Part shown: piece after piece, positions 7,489-15,922 of the stretch
Position numbering within the stretch: the first letter of the stretch is position 1
Layout of the letters: every line of letters starts with the position of its first letter
Assembly (NCBI GenBank): GCA_004557545.1
Contig: SFGV01000020.1
Span: 1-29,482, forward strand
DNA: 29,482 nt
Source of the DNA: Succinatimonas hippei
GTDB lineage: Bacteria > Pseudomonadota > Gammaproteobacteria > Enterobacterales > Succinivibrionaceae
Direction of reading: 5' to 3'
Notes under the pieces: generated by a model
What the model saw: only the letters and a program-made list of their open reading frames with translations
What the model was told of the DNA's origin: nothing
Databases searched by the model: none
Translations under genes and position numbers: made by a program

Positions 7489-7632
7489 TAAAAATGACCC
7501 TGACAATTAGAGCTTTTGGAAAAAATATGGTGTTATCTGTCTTTGGATTGGACAGAGTAAATAAAAAGCAGGGAGATCCGGCGCAAGATAGCGCCTGAGA
7601 TCCGGATCTGAAGGAGGTAATGATCCGGTTGT

Positions 7633-7655
7633 GAACATCCCTGATTAGGATGTTC
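7633..7655. promoter_or_regulatory. Perfect dyad in the BASS gene upstream region
   Basis: GAACATCC (7633-7640) and GGATGTTC (7648-7655) form an 8-bp inverted repeat with a 7-bp spacer, about 150 bp upstream of the transporter start, in the ~290-bp gap between lon and that gene. It could be an operator for a dimeric regulator or an RNA hairpin in the leader. The rest of the gap contains the lon terminator, a GATCCGGATC palindrome near 7592 and no gene. Confidence 0.35.
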
Positions 7656-7774
7656 CGCTTTACGCAACGAAACATATGGTGTGTTCCGTTTTTGATACGA
7701 ATATGTTACTCCATTTTTTTTACTTTGCAAGAACCAGATTCGTTCTGATGGCGCCAAAAGACAGCGGTGGGTGT

Positions 7775-7811
7775 AAAAAAATCCCGATCCGCTGTCGATA
7801 GGGATCGGGAT
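7775..7811 (-). terminator. Intrinsic terminator of lon
   Basis: ATCCCGATCC (7781-7790) pairs with GGATCGGGAT (7802-7811) over ten bases. On the minus strand the stem runs into T residues (complement of 7775-7780). It lies 20 bp after the lon stop codon. Confidence 0.85.
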
Positions 7812-7830
7812 CAGATGGGGAGACTAAGTC

Positions 7831-10455
7831 TTACTCAGGCTTTTTGCTCCTGTTTTTTGTGGAACTGGATTTAGAGGTAGCGGTCCTACGCTTCTGGGCT
7901 TTGAGGGCGCGCTCCTTTGACTTCTCAGCTTTCTCCTCGGCTACCTTGGACTCGATATCAAGGTTGTCCCTTGCCTCGTCAAAGAGGATCCTTGCAACAT
8001 CGTCATATTTGTCGGCGAAGTGGAAGTGAACACCGTCACTTACTTCCTTGGGAAGCTCCTTGACATCTCCCTCGTTGGCCTTGGGGCAGATGATGTCAAA
8101 TATTCCCATGCGTCTTGCGGCTATGGTTTTCTCGCGCAGTCCGCCTATGGCCAGAACCTGACCTGTAAGCGAGAGCTCTCCGGTCATGGCGTATCCGGGC
8201 TTGGGCGGAACGTTGAGCGCCAGTGAAAGCAGCGAGGAGGCCATCGTCACGCCGGCGGAAGGTCCGTCCTTGGGGGTAGCGCCCTCAGGAACATGCAGAT
8301 GGATGAAAGCCTTGCGGAAGAATTTCGCCTTCTCAGGCGCGTAACGCGCCACATTGGCCTGAATATAGCTGTAGGCTATCTGCGCTGATTCCTTCATCAC
8401 GTCGCCAAGCTGTCCCGTAAGTTCAAAGCCTCTCTGATCATCGCGTACCTTGACCGACTCAATTGACAGCGTGGCGCCGCCAACCGAGGTCCAGGCAAGA
8501 CCGGTGATAACCCCGACACCTGAGATGGACTTCTCCTTGCGGAAGGGCGCTGATCCAAGATAATCCTCAAGATCGCTCTCTTTTACGGTAACGCTCTTGG
8601 CGCCTTCAACAATCTTTACCGCGGCCTTGCGAATGATCTTGGCGATCGCGCGCTCAAGCGAGCGTACTCCGCTCTCGCGGGCGTACTCATCAATGATCTT
8701 GCGCAAAACGCCATCTGACATTCGCAGCTGGCTCTTGCGCATATGGGCTTCCTTAAGCCCGCGCGGCAACAGGTGTTTTTTGGCAATGAGGAATTTCTCC
8801 TCTGCGATATAGCCCGGGAGCCTTATGGTGTCCATACGGTCAAACAGCGCTGGCGGTATGGTGTCGGTGCTGTTGGCGGTACATATGAACAGGCACTCTG
8901 ACACATCAAGCTTCTCGTCAAGATAGTGATCGAGGAAGCTGTTGTTCTGCTCAGGATCAAGGGTCTCAAGCAAAGCCGAGGCCGGATCGCCCTGATAGCT
9001 GTGCGAGAGCTTGTCCACCTCATCGAGCATTATCACGGGGTTCATGACACCGGTTTCACGAAGCGCCTGCACGATTTTGCCGGGCATGGCTCCGATATAG
9101 GTCTTGCGGTGACCCTTTATGACACTCTCATCGTCAACTCCGCCCAGCGACAGCCTGAAGAAAGGTCTGCCAAGGGCCTTGGCGATGGACTTGCCTATTG
9201 AGGTCTTGCCAACTCCAGGAGGTCCAACAAAGAGGATGATCGAGCCTTTGGTGCTGCCTTTTAAGGCGCCAACTGCCATAAACTCAATGATCCTGTCCTT
9301 GACGTCCTTAAGCCCCTCATGATCCTTGTCCAGGATCTCGCGGGCCTTCTTGAGGTTTATGTCTTCCTTTGCGCTCTTGCCCCAGGGAATGGTAGTCAGC
9401 ACATCAAGATAGTTTCTGGTCACCGCGTACTCTGGTGATCCGGTCTCAAGCGTGCGCAGCTTCTTGATCTCCTCCTTAAATCTCGCGGCTATATGCTCAG
9501 GAGGGGAGAGCTTCTTCATGCGCTTTTCAAATTCAACAGCGTCGGCGGTTTTATCGTCAACCTTGGTGCCCAGCTCCTTCTGGATCTCAGAGAGCTGCTC
9601 ACGCAAAAAGAAATCACGCTGGCGCTTGTTTAAGCGGTCAGCCACCGATCCTTTGATCTTGTCCTGAAGCTTGGCTGCCTTAAGCTCCTTGCTGATAAGA
9701 GCTGAGGAGAACTTGAGGCGGTTTAACACATCAAGAGTGTCGAGCACGTGCTGCAGCTCACCGGTTGATGCTGTTGTAATGGACGCGGCGCAGTCTGCCA
9801 GCATTGAGGGATCATTCTGGTTGAAGCGCAGAAGATACTGCCTCATCTCGTCTGTGTACAGCGGGTTTAAAGGCAGAAGCTCCTGAATAGAGGAGACAAG
9901 CGACATCGCGTAGGCCTTGACGTCAACCTCTTCCTGGCTATCAGGAGAGGGAAAAACGGTCTTGGGATAATTGACTATCGCTCTGCTGTATTTCTTCTCA
10001 TCAAGCCATTTCTCGATACGGATACGGCAAAGACCCTCGCAGATGAAATGGATTTCATTGCCGGTTGCCTTGGCGTGAAGCAGGCGTACCAGGGTTCCGG
10101 TAAGCGGAAAATCAGAGGCGGTAAGTTCACGGCTTATATTGCGGTCGCCTAACGAGAACATCGCGAATACGCGATCCTTGGTCTCGGCAACCTTCATCAG
10201 CACGCTCTCCCAGTCAGGCGTGAGCTGAACCGGAGCTATCTGGCTTGGCATAACCGGACGCCCGTAATTTGGGATAACATAGACTTCCTCGGGGAACTGA
10301 CCGTTCTGCTCGATGATGGGGTTGCCATCCGACTGAGTTTCGGCAGGTTTTCCCGTGTTTTCGCTGCTTGAGCTGTCTTCTTCAAGCCTCTGATTGAGAC
10401 GTGAGGCTATCGCCTGCGTATCAGCGGCTTTGAAGTTCTTATCTTTCTGTTCCAT
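7831..10455 (-). CDS. lon: ATP-dependent protease Lon
   Basis: A cytoplasmic AAA+ serine protease, 874 residues from the chosen start (E. coli Lon: 784). Order: N-terminal substrate-binding domain from ~60, AAA+ module with Walker A GPPGVGKT (411-418) and Walker B VIMLDEVDK (474-482), then the peptidase domain with catalytic Ser733 in PKDGPSAG and Lys776 in GGLREKT, spaced 43 residues apart as in E. coli. Additions are an acidic/polar ~50-residue N-terminal extension and a ~45-residue Lys/Arg/Ser-rich tail. The AAA+ text (SECLFICTANSTDTIPPAL) is closer to the mitochondrial/spirochaete style than to E. coli. ATG 10455 with GGGG upstream is preferred; the in-frame codon at 10524 lies inside the promoter. 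Confidence 0.95.
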   Translation of the reverse strand: MEQKDKNFKAADTQAIASRLNQRLEEDSSSSENTGKPAETQSDGNPIIEQNGQFPEEVYVIPNYGRPVMPSQIAPVQLTPDWESVLMKVAETKDRVFAMFSLGDRNISRELTASDFPLTGTLVRLLHAKATGNEIHFICEGLCRIRIEKWLDEKKYSRAIVNYPKTVFPSPDSQEEVDVKAYAMSLVSSIQELLPLNPLYTDEMRQYLLRFNQNDPSMLADCAASITTASTGELQHVLDTLDVLNRLKFSSALISKELKAAKLQDKIKGSVADRLNKRQRDFFLREQLSEIQKELGTKVDDKTADAVEFEKRMKKLSPPEHIAARFKEEIKKLRTLETGSPEYAVTRNYLDVLTTIPWGKSAKEDINLKKAREILDKDHEGLKDVKDRIIEFMAVGALKGSTKGSIILFVGPPGVGKTSIGKSIAKALGRPFFRLSLGGVDDESVIKGHRKTYIGAMPGKIVQALRETGVMNPVIMLDEVDKLSHSYQGDPASALLETLDPEQNNSFLDHYLDEKLDVSECLFICTANSTDTIPPALFDRMDTIRLPGYIAEEKFLIAKKHLLPRGLKEAHMRKSQLRMSDGVLRKIIDEYARESGVRSLERAIAKIIRKAAVKIVEGAKSVTVKESDLEDYLGSAPFRKEKSISGVGVITGLAWTSVGGATLSIESVKVRDDQRGFELTGQLGDVMKESAQIAYSYIQANVARYAPEKAKFFRKAFIHLHVPEGATPKDGPSAGVTMASSLLSLALNVPPKPGYAMTGELSLTGQVLAIGGLREKTIAARRMGIFDIICPKANEGDVKELPKEVSDGVHFHFADKYDDVARILFDEARDNLDIESKVAEEKAEKSKERALKAQKRRTATSKSSSTKNRSKKPE

Positions 10456-10498
10456 AAATCCCCGGACGCGGATATTAAAAATCATAACTGCATTAAAG

Positions 10499-10525
10499 AT
10501 GTGGGCTATCAAAATGATTTTCAAG
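10499..10525 (-). promoter_or_regulatory. Heat-shock (sigma-32-like) promoter of lon
   Basis: On the minus strand CTTGAAA (10525-10519) is followed after 13 bp by CCCACAT (10505-10499), very close to the sigma-32 consensus CTTGAAA-N(11-16)-CCCCATNT. Transcription would begin near 10490, about 35 nt before the lon ATG. lon is a classical heat-shock gene, so sequence and expectation agree. Confidence 0.75.
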
Positions 10526-10679
10526 GGCAGGGCGTGACATGGCGGAGTTTTTTCCCGCGCAATTGAGATTTTTTAGGCATGTAGGCTAATTTTCTCTTTT
10601 CCAATCTGTGGGATGCCTTCCTTTTTTCAGTCTGTGAGACAGCAATTTGAAAATAGTTAGCAAAAACTAACATAAATTA

Positions 10680-10708
10680 TTGTGAGCATCGGCTAACTCA
10701 TGTAGTAT
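10680..10708 (+). promoter_or_regulatory. Candidate eno promoter region
   Basis: TTGTGA (10680-10685) and TAGTAT (10703-10708), 17 bp apart, form one candidate. An alternative is TTGAAA (10647-10652) with CATAAA (10671-10676). A small dyad, GTTAG/CTAAC, lies between at about 10655-10671. The ~315 bp between lon and eno contain no gene. Confidence 0.35.
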
Positions 10709-10772
10709 CAACAGCCGAGAAAAACCACTAATCCGGCTGCTTTTTGATGCTGGCAGCGTTTAAGGAGACAAA

Positions 10773-12080
10773 ATGTCCAAAATTACCAAAGTTATAGGTC
10801 GTGAGATCATCGATTCACGCGGCAATCCTACCGTAGAGGCTGATGTCATTCTGGAGGACGGTTCGTTTGGTACCGCCGCCGCCCCTTCAGGCGCCTCCAC
10901 CGGTGTGCGCGAGGCTCTTGAGCTGCGCGATGGTGATAAATCACGCTTTGGCGGCAAGGGCGTGCTCAAAGCAGTTTCCAATATCAATGACAAGATAGCC
11001 AAGGTAGTAAACGGTATTGAGGCGGCTGATCAGCGCGCGGTTGACGGCGCGATGATTGAGCTTGATGGTACCGAGAACAAATCTTCCTTAGGCGCCAACG
11101 CCATTCTGGCAGTCTCGCTTGCCGCCGCCAAGGCGCAGGCCGTGTCAGAGAAGCTGCCGCTTTACGCCTACATTTCACAGCTTAACGGCACCTTCGGTAA
11201 GTATGTGATGCCGCTGCCGATGATGAATATCTTAAATGGTGGCGCTCACGCCGCTAACAACATCGACATTCAGGAATTCATGATCCAGCCTGTCGGAGCC
11301 AAGACACTGCGCGAGGCCATCCGCATGGGCTCTGAGGTATTCCACAGCCTGCAGAAAGTTCTCAAATCCCAGGGACACGCCACCGGTGTTGGCGATGAGG
11401 GCGGCTTCGCTCCTGATCTCAACAGCAACGCTGAGGCCTTTGAGTGCATTAAGAAGGCTGTTGAAGAGGCTGGCTACGTATTTGGCAAGGACATCACGCT
11501 GGCGATGGACTGCGCCTCATCGGAGTTTTACAACGATGAGACCCACAAATATGAGCTCAAGGGTGAGGGCAGAAGCTTTGACTCAAAGGGCTTTGCCGGT
11601 TACCTAAGCGAGCTGGTCTCAAAATACCCTATAGTCTCAATTGAGGATGGTCAGGCCGAGAATGACTGGGAGGGCTTCAAGTACCTTACCGATACTTTGG
11701 GCAAGAAGGTCCAGCTCGTAGGTGACGATCTCTTTGTGACCAACACCAAGATCTTAAAACAGGGAATTGAGAAGGGAGTAGCCAACTCAATTCTCATCAA
11801 GTTCAACCAGATCGGATCTTTAAGCGAGACTTTGGACGCCATAAGAATGGCCAGGGACGCTGGCTATACCGCCATCGTTTCCCACCGTTCAGGCGAGACC
11901 GCCGACACCACAATCGCTGATCTCGCGGTAGGCACTGCCTGCGGTCAGATCAAGACCGGCTCAATGAGCCGTTCAGACCGTGTCGCCAAGTACAACCGTC
12001 TGATGCGCATTGAGGATGAGCTCGGATCCAAGGCAGCCCCGTTCTTAGGCTTAAAGAGCGTGCAGAACCATCAGGCCTGA
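10773..12080 (+). CDS. eno: Enolase
   Basis: Full-length 435-residue enolase, interconverting 2-phosphoglycerate and phosphoenolpyruvate in glycolysis. Conserved segments include GREIIDSRGNPTVEAD at the N-terminus, APSGASTG (substrate loop Ser), GDEGGFAPDL with the proton-donor region, SIEDG and VGDDL supplying Mg2+ ligands, IKFNQIG with the catalytic Lys, and SHRSGETADT near residue 371. The start has AAGGAG six bases upstream. The gene stands alone: divergent from lon, with its own strong terminator, and without the pyrG neighbour common in gammaproteobacteria. The codon choice looks like that of a highly expressed gene. Confidence 0.98.
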   Translation: MSKITKVIGREIIDSRGNPTVEADVILEDGSFGTAAAPSGASTGVREALELRDGDKSRFGGKGVLKAVSNINDKIAKVVNGIEAADQRAVDGAMIELDGTENKSSLGANAILAVSLAAAKAQAVSEKLPLYAYISQLNGTFGKYVMPLPMMNILNGGAHAANNIDIQEFMIQPVGAKTLREAIRMGSEVFHSLQKVLKSQGHATGVGDEGGFAPDLNSNAEAFECIKKAVEEAGYVFGKDITLAMDCASSEFYNDETHKYELKGEGRSFDSKGFAGYLSELVSKYPIVSIEDGQAENDWEGFKYLTDTLGKKVQLVGDDLFVTNTKILKQGIEKGVANSILIKFNQIGSLSETLDAIRMARDAGYTAIVSHRSGETADTTIADLAVGTACGQIKTGSMSRSDRVAKYNRLMRIEDELGSKAAPFLGLKSVQNHQA

Positions 12081-12115
12081 TAAATCTGACATACACATTT
12101 TGATCATTGATTGAA

Positions 12116-12153
12116 AATGCCCCGGAGGCTTAGCCCTCCGGGGCATTCTTTTT
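12116..12153 (+). terminator. Terminator of eno
   Basis: A 13-bp perfect stem, AATGCCCCGGAGG (12116-12128) with CCTCCGGGGCATT (12135-12147), is followed by CTTTTT. Four T residues also follow on the minus strand, so it may serve the convergent M20 amidohydrolase gene as well. Confidence 0.92.
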
Positions 12154-12165
12154 AAAGCGGGAGCT

Positions 12166-13476
12166 TTAAAAATGTGAGCAGAGCGCTTTTAAAAGCACGA
12201 AGTAGCAGTTGCCAAGTGCTTTCTCGTCAAAGTCAAACGAAGGGTTATGGTGGGGAGCCGTGATGTCAGCTCCGCAGACAAAATAACAGCCCTTGCCCCC
12301 GCGGGCGTGCATCGCGTCAATAAGCAGGGAAGCGTCATCGGAGGCCTGGAATGAGAAGGATTTGGTTTTAAGCCCCAGGCTGTGGGAGGCGCGCAGGATA
12401 AGCCCCGTGAGATCATTATCCTGCACGACAGGAATGGCGCGGCCCATTTTGCGCATAAGGCACAAAGGCTCCTTCTCAATTTTCGCGCTGTCAAATTCTC
12501 CGCTATCGCCATCAAACAATACCGCTCCGGATTTTTGGACAAGATCCTCAAGTTTCTCGCGCATAAGCGCCACCGACTGAAGATCCCTGCCTCTTATCTC
12601 AAGCAGAAAGCTTCCCTTGTCAGGGATGGCGTTAAGCGCGCCCGGGCATGAGACATTCGCAATATTCAAAAGCGTTCCGTTGTCAGGATCCGGAAGCTTT
12701 AACGCCTCTGACATTAAAAAGGTCATGGGCTTTAGCGCGTTTACCCCAAGCTCGGGATGCCCCGCGTGCGCGGAGATACCGCGAAAGGCGAAAGCGTATT
12801 TCTCGGTTGCGAGAAATCCGTCAGGAGACGGGCAGATATAGCCGCTTTCAAGCCCCATCCCAAGGTGGAAGCAGAATAATTCGTTAAGGCCGTCCATAAG
12901 CGAGCTGTCACGAATGAACGAGGCGCCGCGGCAGCCCTCCTCACCGCACTCAAAAATAAAGGACAGGGCGTTGATTGAGGTGTCGCGCAACAGCTCAGGA
13001 TGATTGGCGATGGTCTGCATCAGGGTCAGGCAGACAGCCATGTGACCGTCATGGGCGCAGGCGTGACAGCAGCCGTTTTGGGAGGAGTATCCATCCTGAA
13101 CCGGTTTTCTCAATGGATCAGAGCTTTCCTTAAGTGGCAGCGCATCGATATCGCACAGGATCGCGGCGTGAACCCCCGGACCGTCACGCAGCGTGATGGT
13201 AGCTTTAAGCCCCGGCAGTGCGGCCTGTGGAAACTTCTGTGAGCCGTGCAGCTTTATCCCCGGGATCAGATCCAGGTGACGCTTCGCGTCCTCATCGCTC
13301 AAAAAAATCAGGGTAGCGTTACAGCGCTTGGCGCAAAGCGCGATCGTGTCCATGGTCTCCCATTCACAAAACGCGCTCTCGGCCATACCGTGCAGCGAAT
13401 GCCGGGTTACCGATAGTAATTTCTGAATACTGTCAGAGATTTTTGTAAAATCATCAAAAACAAAGCTTTCTGCCAT
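12166..13476 (-). CDS. M20-family amidohydrolase / metallopeptidase
   Basis: A 436-residue zinc hydrolase of the M20 (M20D-like) family, whose members cleave N-acyl amino acids, hippurate or aminobenzoyl-glutamate. Metal and catalytic motifs: HAAILCDIDALPL, CCHACAHDGHMA (~137-148), FIFECGEEGCRGA (the catalytic Glu pair), and HHNPSFDFDE near the C-terminus. The dimerisation ('lid') domain lies around residues 210-320 after GISAHAGHPELG. The substrate is not predictable. ATG 13476 is chosen because GGAGG lies five bases upstream; a TTG at 13488 would put the Shine-Dalgarno inside the gene. It is divergent from lpxK, with no obvious functional link. Confidence 0.85.
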   Translation of the reverse strand: MAESFVFDDFTKISDSIQKLLSVTRHSLHGMAESAFCEWETMDTIALCAKRCNATLIFLSDEDAKRHLDLIPGIKLHGSQKFPQAALPGLKATITLRDGPGVHAAILCDIDALPLKESSDPLRKPVQDGYSSQNGCCHACAHDGHMAVCLTLMQTIANHPELLRDTSINALSFIFECGEEGCRGASFIRDSSLMDGLNELFCFHLGMGLESGYICPSPDGFLATEKYAFAFRGISAHAGHPELGVNALKPMTFLMSEALKLPDPDNGTLLNIANVSCPGALNAIPDKGSFLLEIRGRDLQSVALMREKLEDLVQKSGAVLFDGDSGEFDSAKIEKEPLCLMRKMGRAIPVVQDNDLTGLILRASHSLGLKTKSFSFQASDDASLLIDAMHARGGKGCYFVCGADITAPHHNPSFDFDEKALGNCYFVLLKALCSHF

Positions 13477-13496
13477 TGAAGCCTCCAAAGCGTCCG

Positions 13497-13517
13497 GTAC
13501 ATTCTAACCCAATGTAC
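13497..13517. promoter_or_regulatory. Operator-like dyad between the M20 gene and lpxK
   Basis: GTACATT (13497-13503) and AATGTAC (13511-13517) form a perfect 7-bp inverted repeat with a 7-bp spacer, centred in the ~80-bp divergent intergenic region. It could bind a dimeric regulator acting on one or both genes. No strong -35/-10 pair is visible; TAAGAT (13530-13535) is a possible lpxK -10. Confidence 0.35.
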
Positions 13518-13558
13518 GGTTATCTCTGTTAAGATCAGCAGAACTCATGGAGGAACCA

Positions 13559-14587
13559 ATGTCCTTTGTCGATAGTCTGTGGTACAAAAAATCAGGCGCG
13601 CTTTCGTGTATCTCCCATCTGCCGCTGATGCCCTTCACGGCGCTTTTCGCCATACTGTCATCCCTGAGACGGTTTGCGTACTCACAGGGGATCTTAAAGT
13701 CATCAGCCCCTCCGGTTCCCGTGATCATAGTAGGCGGCATAACCGCGGGAGGGAGCGGCAAAACCCCGCTGTGCGTAGCGCTTTTAAAGCATCTTTCTGA
13801 GGAGGGCTGGCACCCTGGGCTTATCTCGAGAGGCTATCACGGTAAAGCCCCGTCCTATCCTTTTGTGGTACATGAGGATACCCAGAGTGAGGTTTCAGGG
13901 GACGAGCCGCTTCTGATAAAGCGCGAGCTTAAGGATAAGGCCATTGTCATGACAGATCCTGACAGAGAGCGCGGAGCGAAGGCACTGTATGAGATGGGCT
14001 GTGACGTGGTTGTAAGCGATGACGGTCTTCAGCATTATTCATTAAAGCGCGACGCTGAGATCATCGTGGTGGATTCGGTTCGTCAGCTTGGCAATGGCCA
14101 TCTGCTGCCGGCAGGACCATTGCGTGAGGGAAAATGGCGCCTTGATAGTGTCTGCGCGGTCGTCTACAACGGATCGGGAGCCGTACATACCGGTGGATAC
14201 GGTATGACGCTGCATCCCAACTCTCCCCGCGCCCTGGACGGCGAGCAGGGCAGAACACTGCAGAGGAACACCAGAGTGTGCGCGCTTGCCGGCATAGGAA
14301 ATCCTGAGCGATTTTATGAAACCTTACGATCGCTTGGTCTTGTGGTAGATGAGAAAATCAGCGTTCAGGATCACGCTGTGGTAAGTCTTGAGAAGCTTAA
14401 GCATATCAGTACCAGTCTGCCGGTCGTCATGACGGCGAAGGACGCGGTAAAATACGTCAAAGCCGGGCTTGATAACCTCTTTGTGGTTGATGTCGAGGCC
14501 AGGCTTTCTGACAAATTCTATGAGACGGTGGACGCCGCGCTCAAAACCGCCGTCGCTCTTGCCAAACGCCGTGGCGGCCAGAGTTAA
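13559..14587 (+). CDS. lpxK: Tetraacyldisaccharide 4'-kinase LpxK
   Basis: A 342-residue inner-membrane-associated kinase that phosphorylates the 4' position of the lipid A disaccharide precursor to give lipid IVA. Family marks are FVDSLWYKKSGAL at the N-terminus, followed by a hydrophobic membrane segment and LRRFAY, the P-loop VGGITAGGSGKTP, LISRGYHG, GDEPLLIK, VVSDDGLQH and LLPAGPLRE. ATG 13559 is preferred over the in-frame ATG at 13547 because GGAGGA (13549-13554) sits five bases before it. It is followed 32 bp later by kdsB, the usual gammaproteobacterial lipid A/KDO pairing; msbA is not upstream here. Confidence 0.95.
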   Translation: MSFVDSLWYKKSGALSCISHLPLMPFTALFAILSSLRRFAYSQGILKSSAPPVPVIIVGGITAGGSGKTPLCVALLKHLSEEGWHPGLISRGYHGKAPSYPFVVHEDTQSEVSGDEPLLIKRELKDKAIVMTDPDRERGAKALYEMGCDVVVSDDGLQHYSLKRDAEIIVVDSVRQLGNGHLLPAGPLREGKWRLDSVCAVVYNGSGAVHTGGYGMTLHPNSPRALDGEQGRTLQRNTRVCALAGIGNPERFYETLRSLGLVVDEKISVQDHAVVSLEKLKHISTSLPVVMTAKDAVKYVKAGLDNLFVVDVEARLSDKFYETVDAALKTAVALAKRRGGQS

Positions 14588-14619
14588 ATTCGAGTACCAT
14601 TTTTTATCAGGTGGCGATC

Positions 14620-15375
14620 ATGCAGGATTACATAGTTGCGATTCCAGCCCGTTACGCTTCAACCAGACTTCCGGGCAAGCCGCTCGCAAGTGTCGGCGGC
14701 GAGCCGATGATAAGGCGGGTTTGCGAGCAGGCCCTAAAATCAGGAGCCTCCCGCGTCATAGCCTGTGTTGATGATGAGAGAGTCGGGGACGCCTTAAAAG
14801 GATGCAGGGCCGAGGTTTGCATGACCTCGCAGGAGTGCAAGTGCGGAACCGACCGTATCGCGGAGATGATAAGGATCCTGGAGATTCCGTCAGACACGAT
14901 TGTGGTGAATGTTCAGGGAGACGAGCCGCTTATTGACCCAGGCCATATAGGCCAGGTTGCAGCGTTGCTTGAAAGCACAGGCGCTGACATGGCGACCCTG
15001 TGCGCGAAAATTCATGATCCATCTGATGTCTTTGATCCCAATTGCGTCAAGGTGGTAATGGACAAAAATGGTTTCGCGCTGTACTTCAGCCGCGCCCCCA
15101 TACCATATGAACGCGGGAATTTTGATCATATGCCGCAGACTCTTAAATATGATCACTTCCATCATATAGGGATCTACGCCTACAGTGCCAGGCTCGTGCT
15201 TGATTACACCTCGAAGCCCCAGCCTGAGATAGAAAAATGCGAGTCCTTAGAGCAGCTGCGCCTTATGCACTTTGGCTTTAAGATAGCCGTAGGCGTAACT
15301 GACAATCCGCCTGAGGCCGGAGTTGATACCAGAGCTGATCTTGAAAGGGTAAACCGGATCTTAAAGAAAGCCTGA
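14620..15375 (+). CDS. kdsB: 3-deoxy-manno-octulosonate cytidylyltransferase (CMP-KDO synthetase)
   Basis: A 251-residue cytoplasmic enzyme that activates KDO with CTP for lipopolysaccharide inner-core assembly. Signatures are IPARYASTRLPGKPL (the CTP loop at the N-terminus), SGASRVIACVDDERV, GTDRIAEM, VVNVQGDEPLI (metal-binding Asp) and HFHHIGIYAYS, with SLEQLRLM towards the end. AGGTGG (14608-14613) lies six bases before ATG 14620; the in-frame GTG at 14611 has no ribosome binding site. It is the second gene of the lpxK operon, closed by a hairpin. Confidence 0.96.
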   Translation: MQDYIVAIPARYASTRLPGKPLASVGGEPMIRRVCEQALKSGASRVIACVDDERVGDALKGCRAEVCMTSQECKCGTDRIAEMIRILEIPSDTIVVNVQGDEPLIDPGHIGQVAALLESTGADMATLCAKIHDPSDVFDPNCVKVVMDKNGFALYFSRAPIPYERGNFDHMPQTLKYDHFHHIGIYAYSARLVLDYTSKPQPEIEKCESLEQLRLMHFGFKIAVGVTDNPPEAGVDTRADLERVNRILKKA

Positions 15376-15380
15376 TTGCG

Positions 15381-15413
15381 AAGGATCCCTGGAATACGTG
15401 ACAGGGATCCTTT
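15381..15413 (+). terminator. Terminator after kdsB
   Basis: AAGGATCCCTG (15381-15391) pairs with CAGGGATCCTT (15402-15412) and is followed by a short T-run. It lies six bases after the kdsB stop codon. From here to 15540 no gene is visible. Confidence 0.7.
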
Positions 15414-15540
15414 CAAGCTAACCCCCATCACGCCCATAAGCTTTAAAGACGGTGTTCTGGCTACATTGCTGGTAATTACAAAGATCCGTCCACAGCGCCC
15501 AACCTGCTTTTACCGTACAGGCAATTCTGTATAAATAGCG

Positions 15541-15657
15541 TCATTTTGCGAACAGATCACTGTGAGTTCCCGTGCAGGACAGGGGCAGAACCAGCACATC
15601 ACCTTCAATGCTGTAGATCAGTAGCCAATTCGGAAGAATATGGCACTCACGATATCT
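15541..15657 (-). pseudogene. YafQ-type mRNA interferase toxin, C-terminal remnant
   Basis: The minus strand encodes 38 residues, RYRECHILPNWLLIYS...TGTHSDLFAK, followed by a stop. This matches the C-terminal half of YafQ (RelE superfamily; E. coli: YRDAHVEPDWILIY...RTGTHAALFG). The two catalytic His regions are kept, but the Asp of the 'PDW' motif is Asn. The N-terminal half and any DinJ-like antitoxin are missing: upstream the frame runs into the TnpB fragment on the opposite strand. A gene interrupted or deleted by the IS200/IS605 insertion is the simplest reading. Confidence 0.7.
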
Positions 15658-15922
15658 GGAGCAATTCCTGACCTATAAGGCTCATGAAAATCGTTCCGAA
15701 GTTCTGAAGATATCTGCTGAATATACCTCTCAACGTTGTCCCAAATGCGGCACTATCCACAAAGAAAACCGTGACCATCACAAACACCTATATAGCTGTC
15801 AGTGCGGTTACAAATCCAACGATGACCGTATCGGAGCTATGAATATCCAACTCCTCGGAACGATGTGGATTTCCGGAGATAACCATCCTCATTATGAAAG
15901 AATGACAACTGCTTCGGAGTAA
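15650..15922 (+). pseudogene. tnpB: TnpB (IS200/IS605 OrfB) C-terminal fragment
   Basis: Ninety residues ending at TAA 15920-15922. They contain EYTSQRCPKCG...SCQCGYKSNDDRIGAMNI: the CXXC...CXC target-nucleic-acid-binding zinc ribbon followed by the RuvC-III segment, with its Asp and the 'A.NI' helix. TnpB is an RNA-guided nuclease and the ancestor of Cas12. All upstream domains, including RuvC-I and RuvC-II, are absent, so this copy cannot act. The frame is open from 15650 with no start codon. It begins where the YafQ remnant ends, suggesting a deletion junction at about 15655. Confidence 0.85.

Noticed and set aside
7397..7757. Overlapping minus-strand ORFs upstream of the BASS gene
   Set aside because: They overlap each other and the transporter gene or promoter region, contain palindromes and show no protein-like composition.
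10456..10524. Longer N-terminus for Lon
   Set aside because: The extra codons overlap the heat-shock promoter and lack a ribosome binding site.
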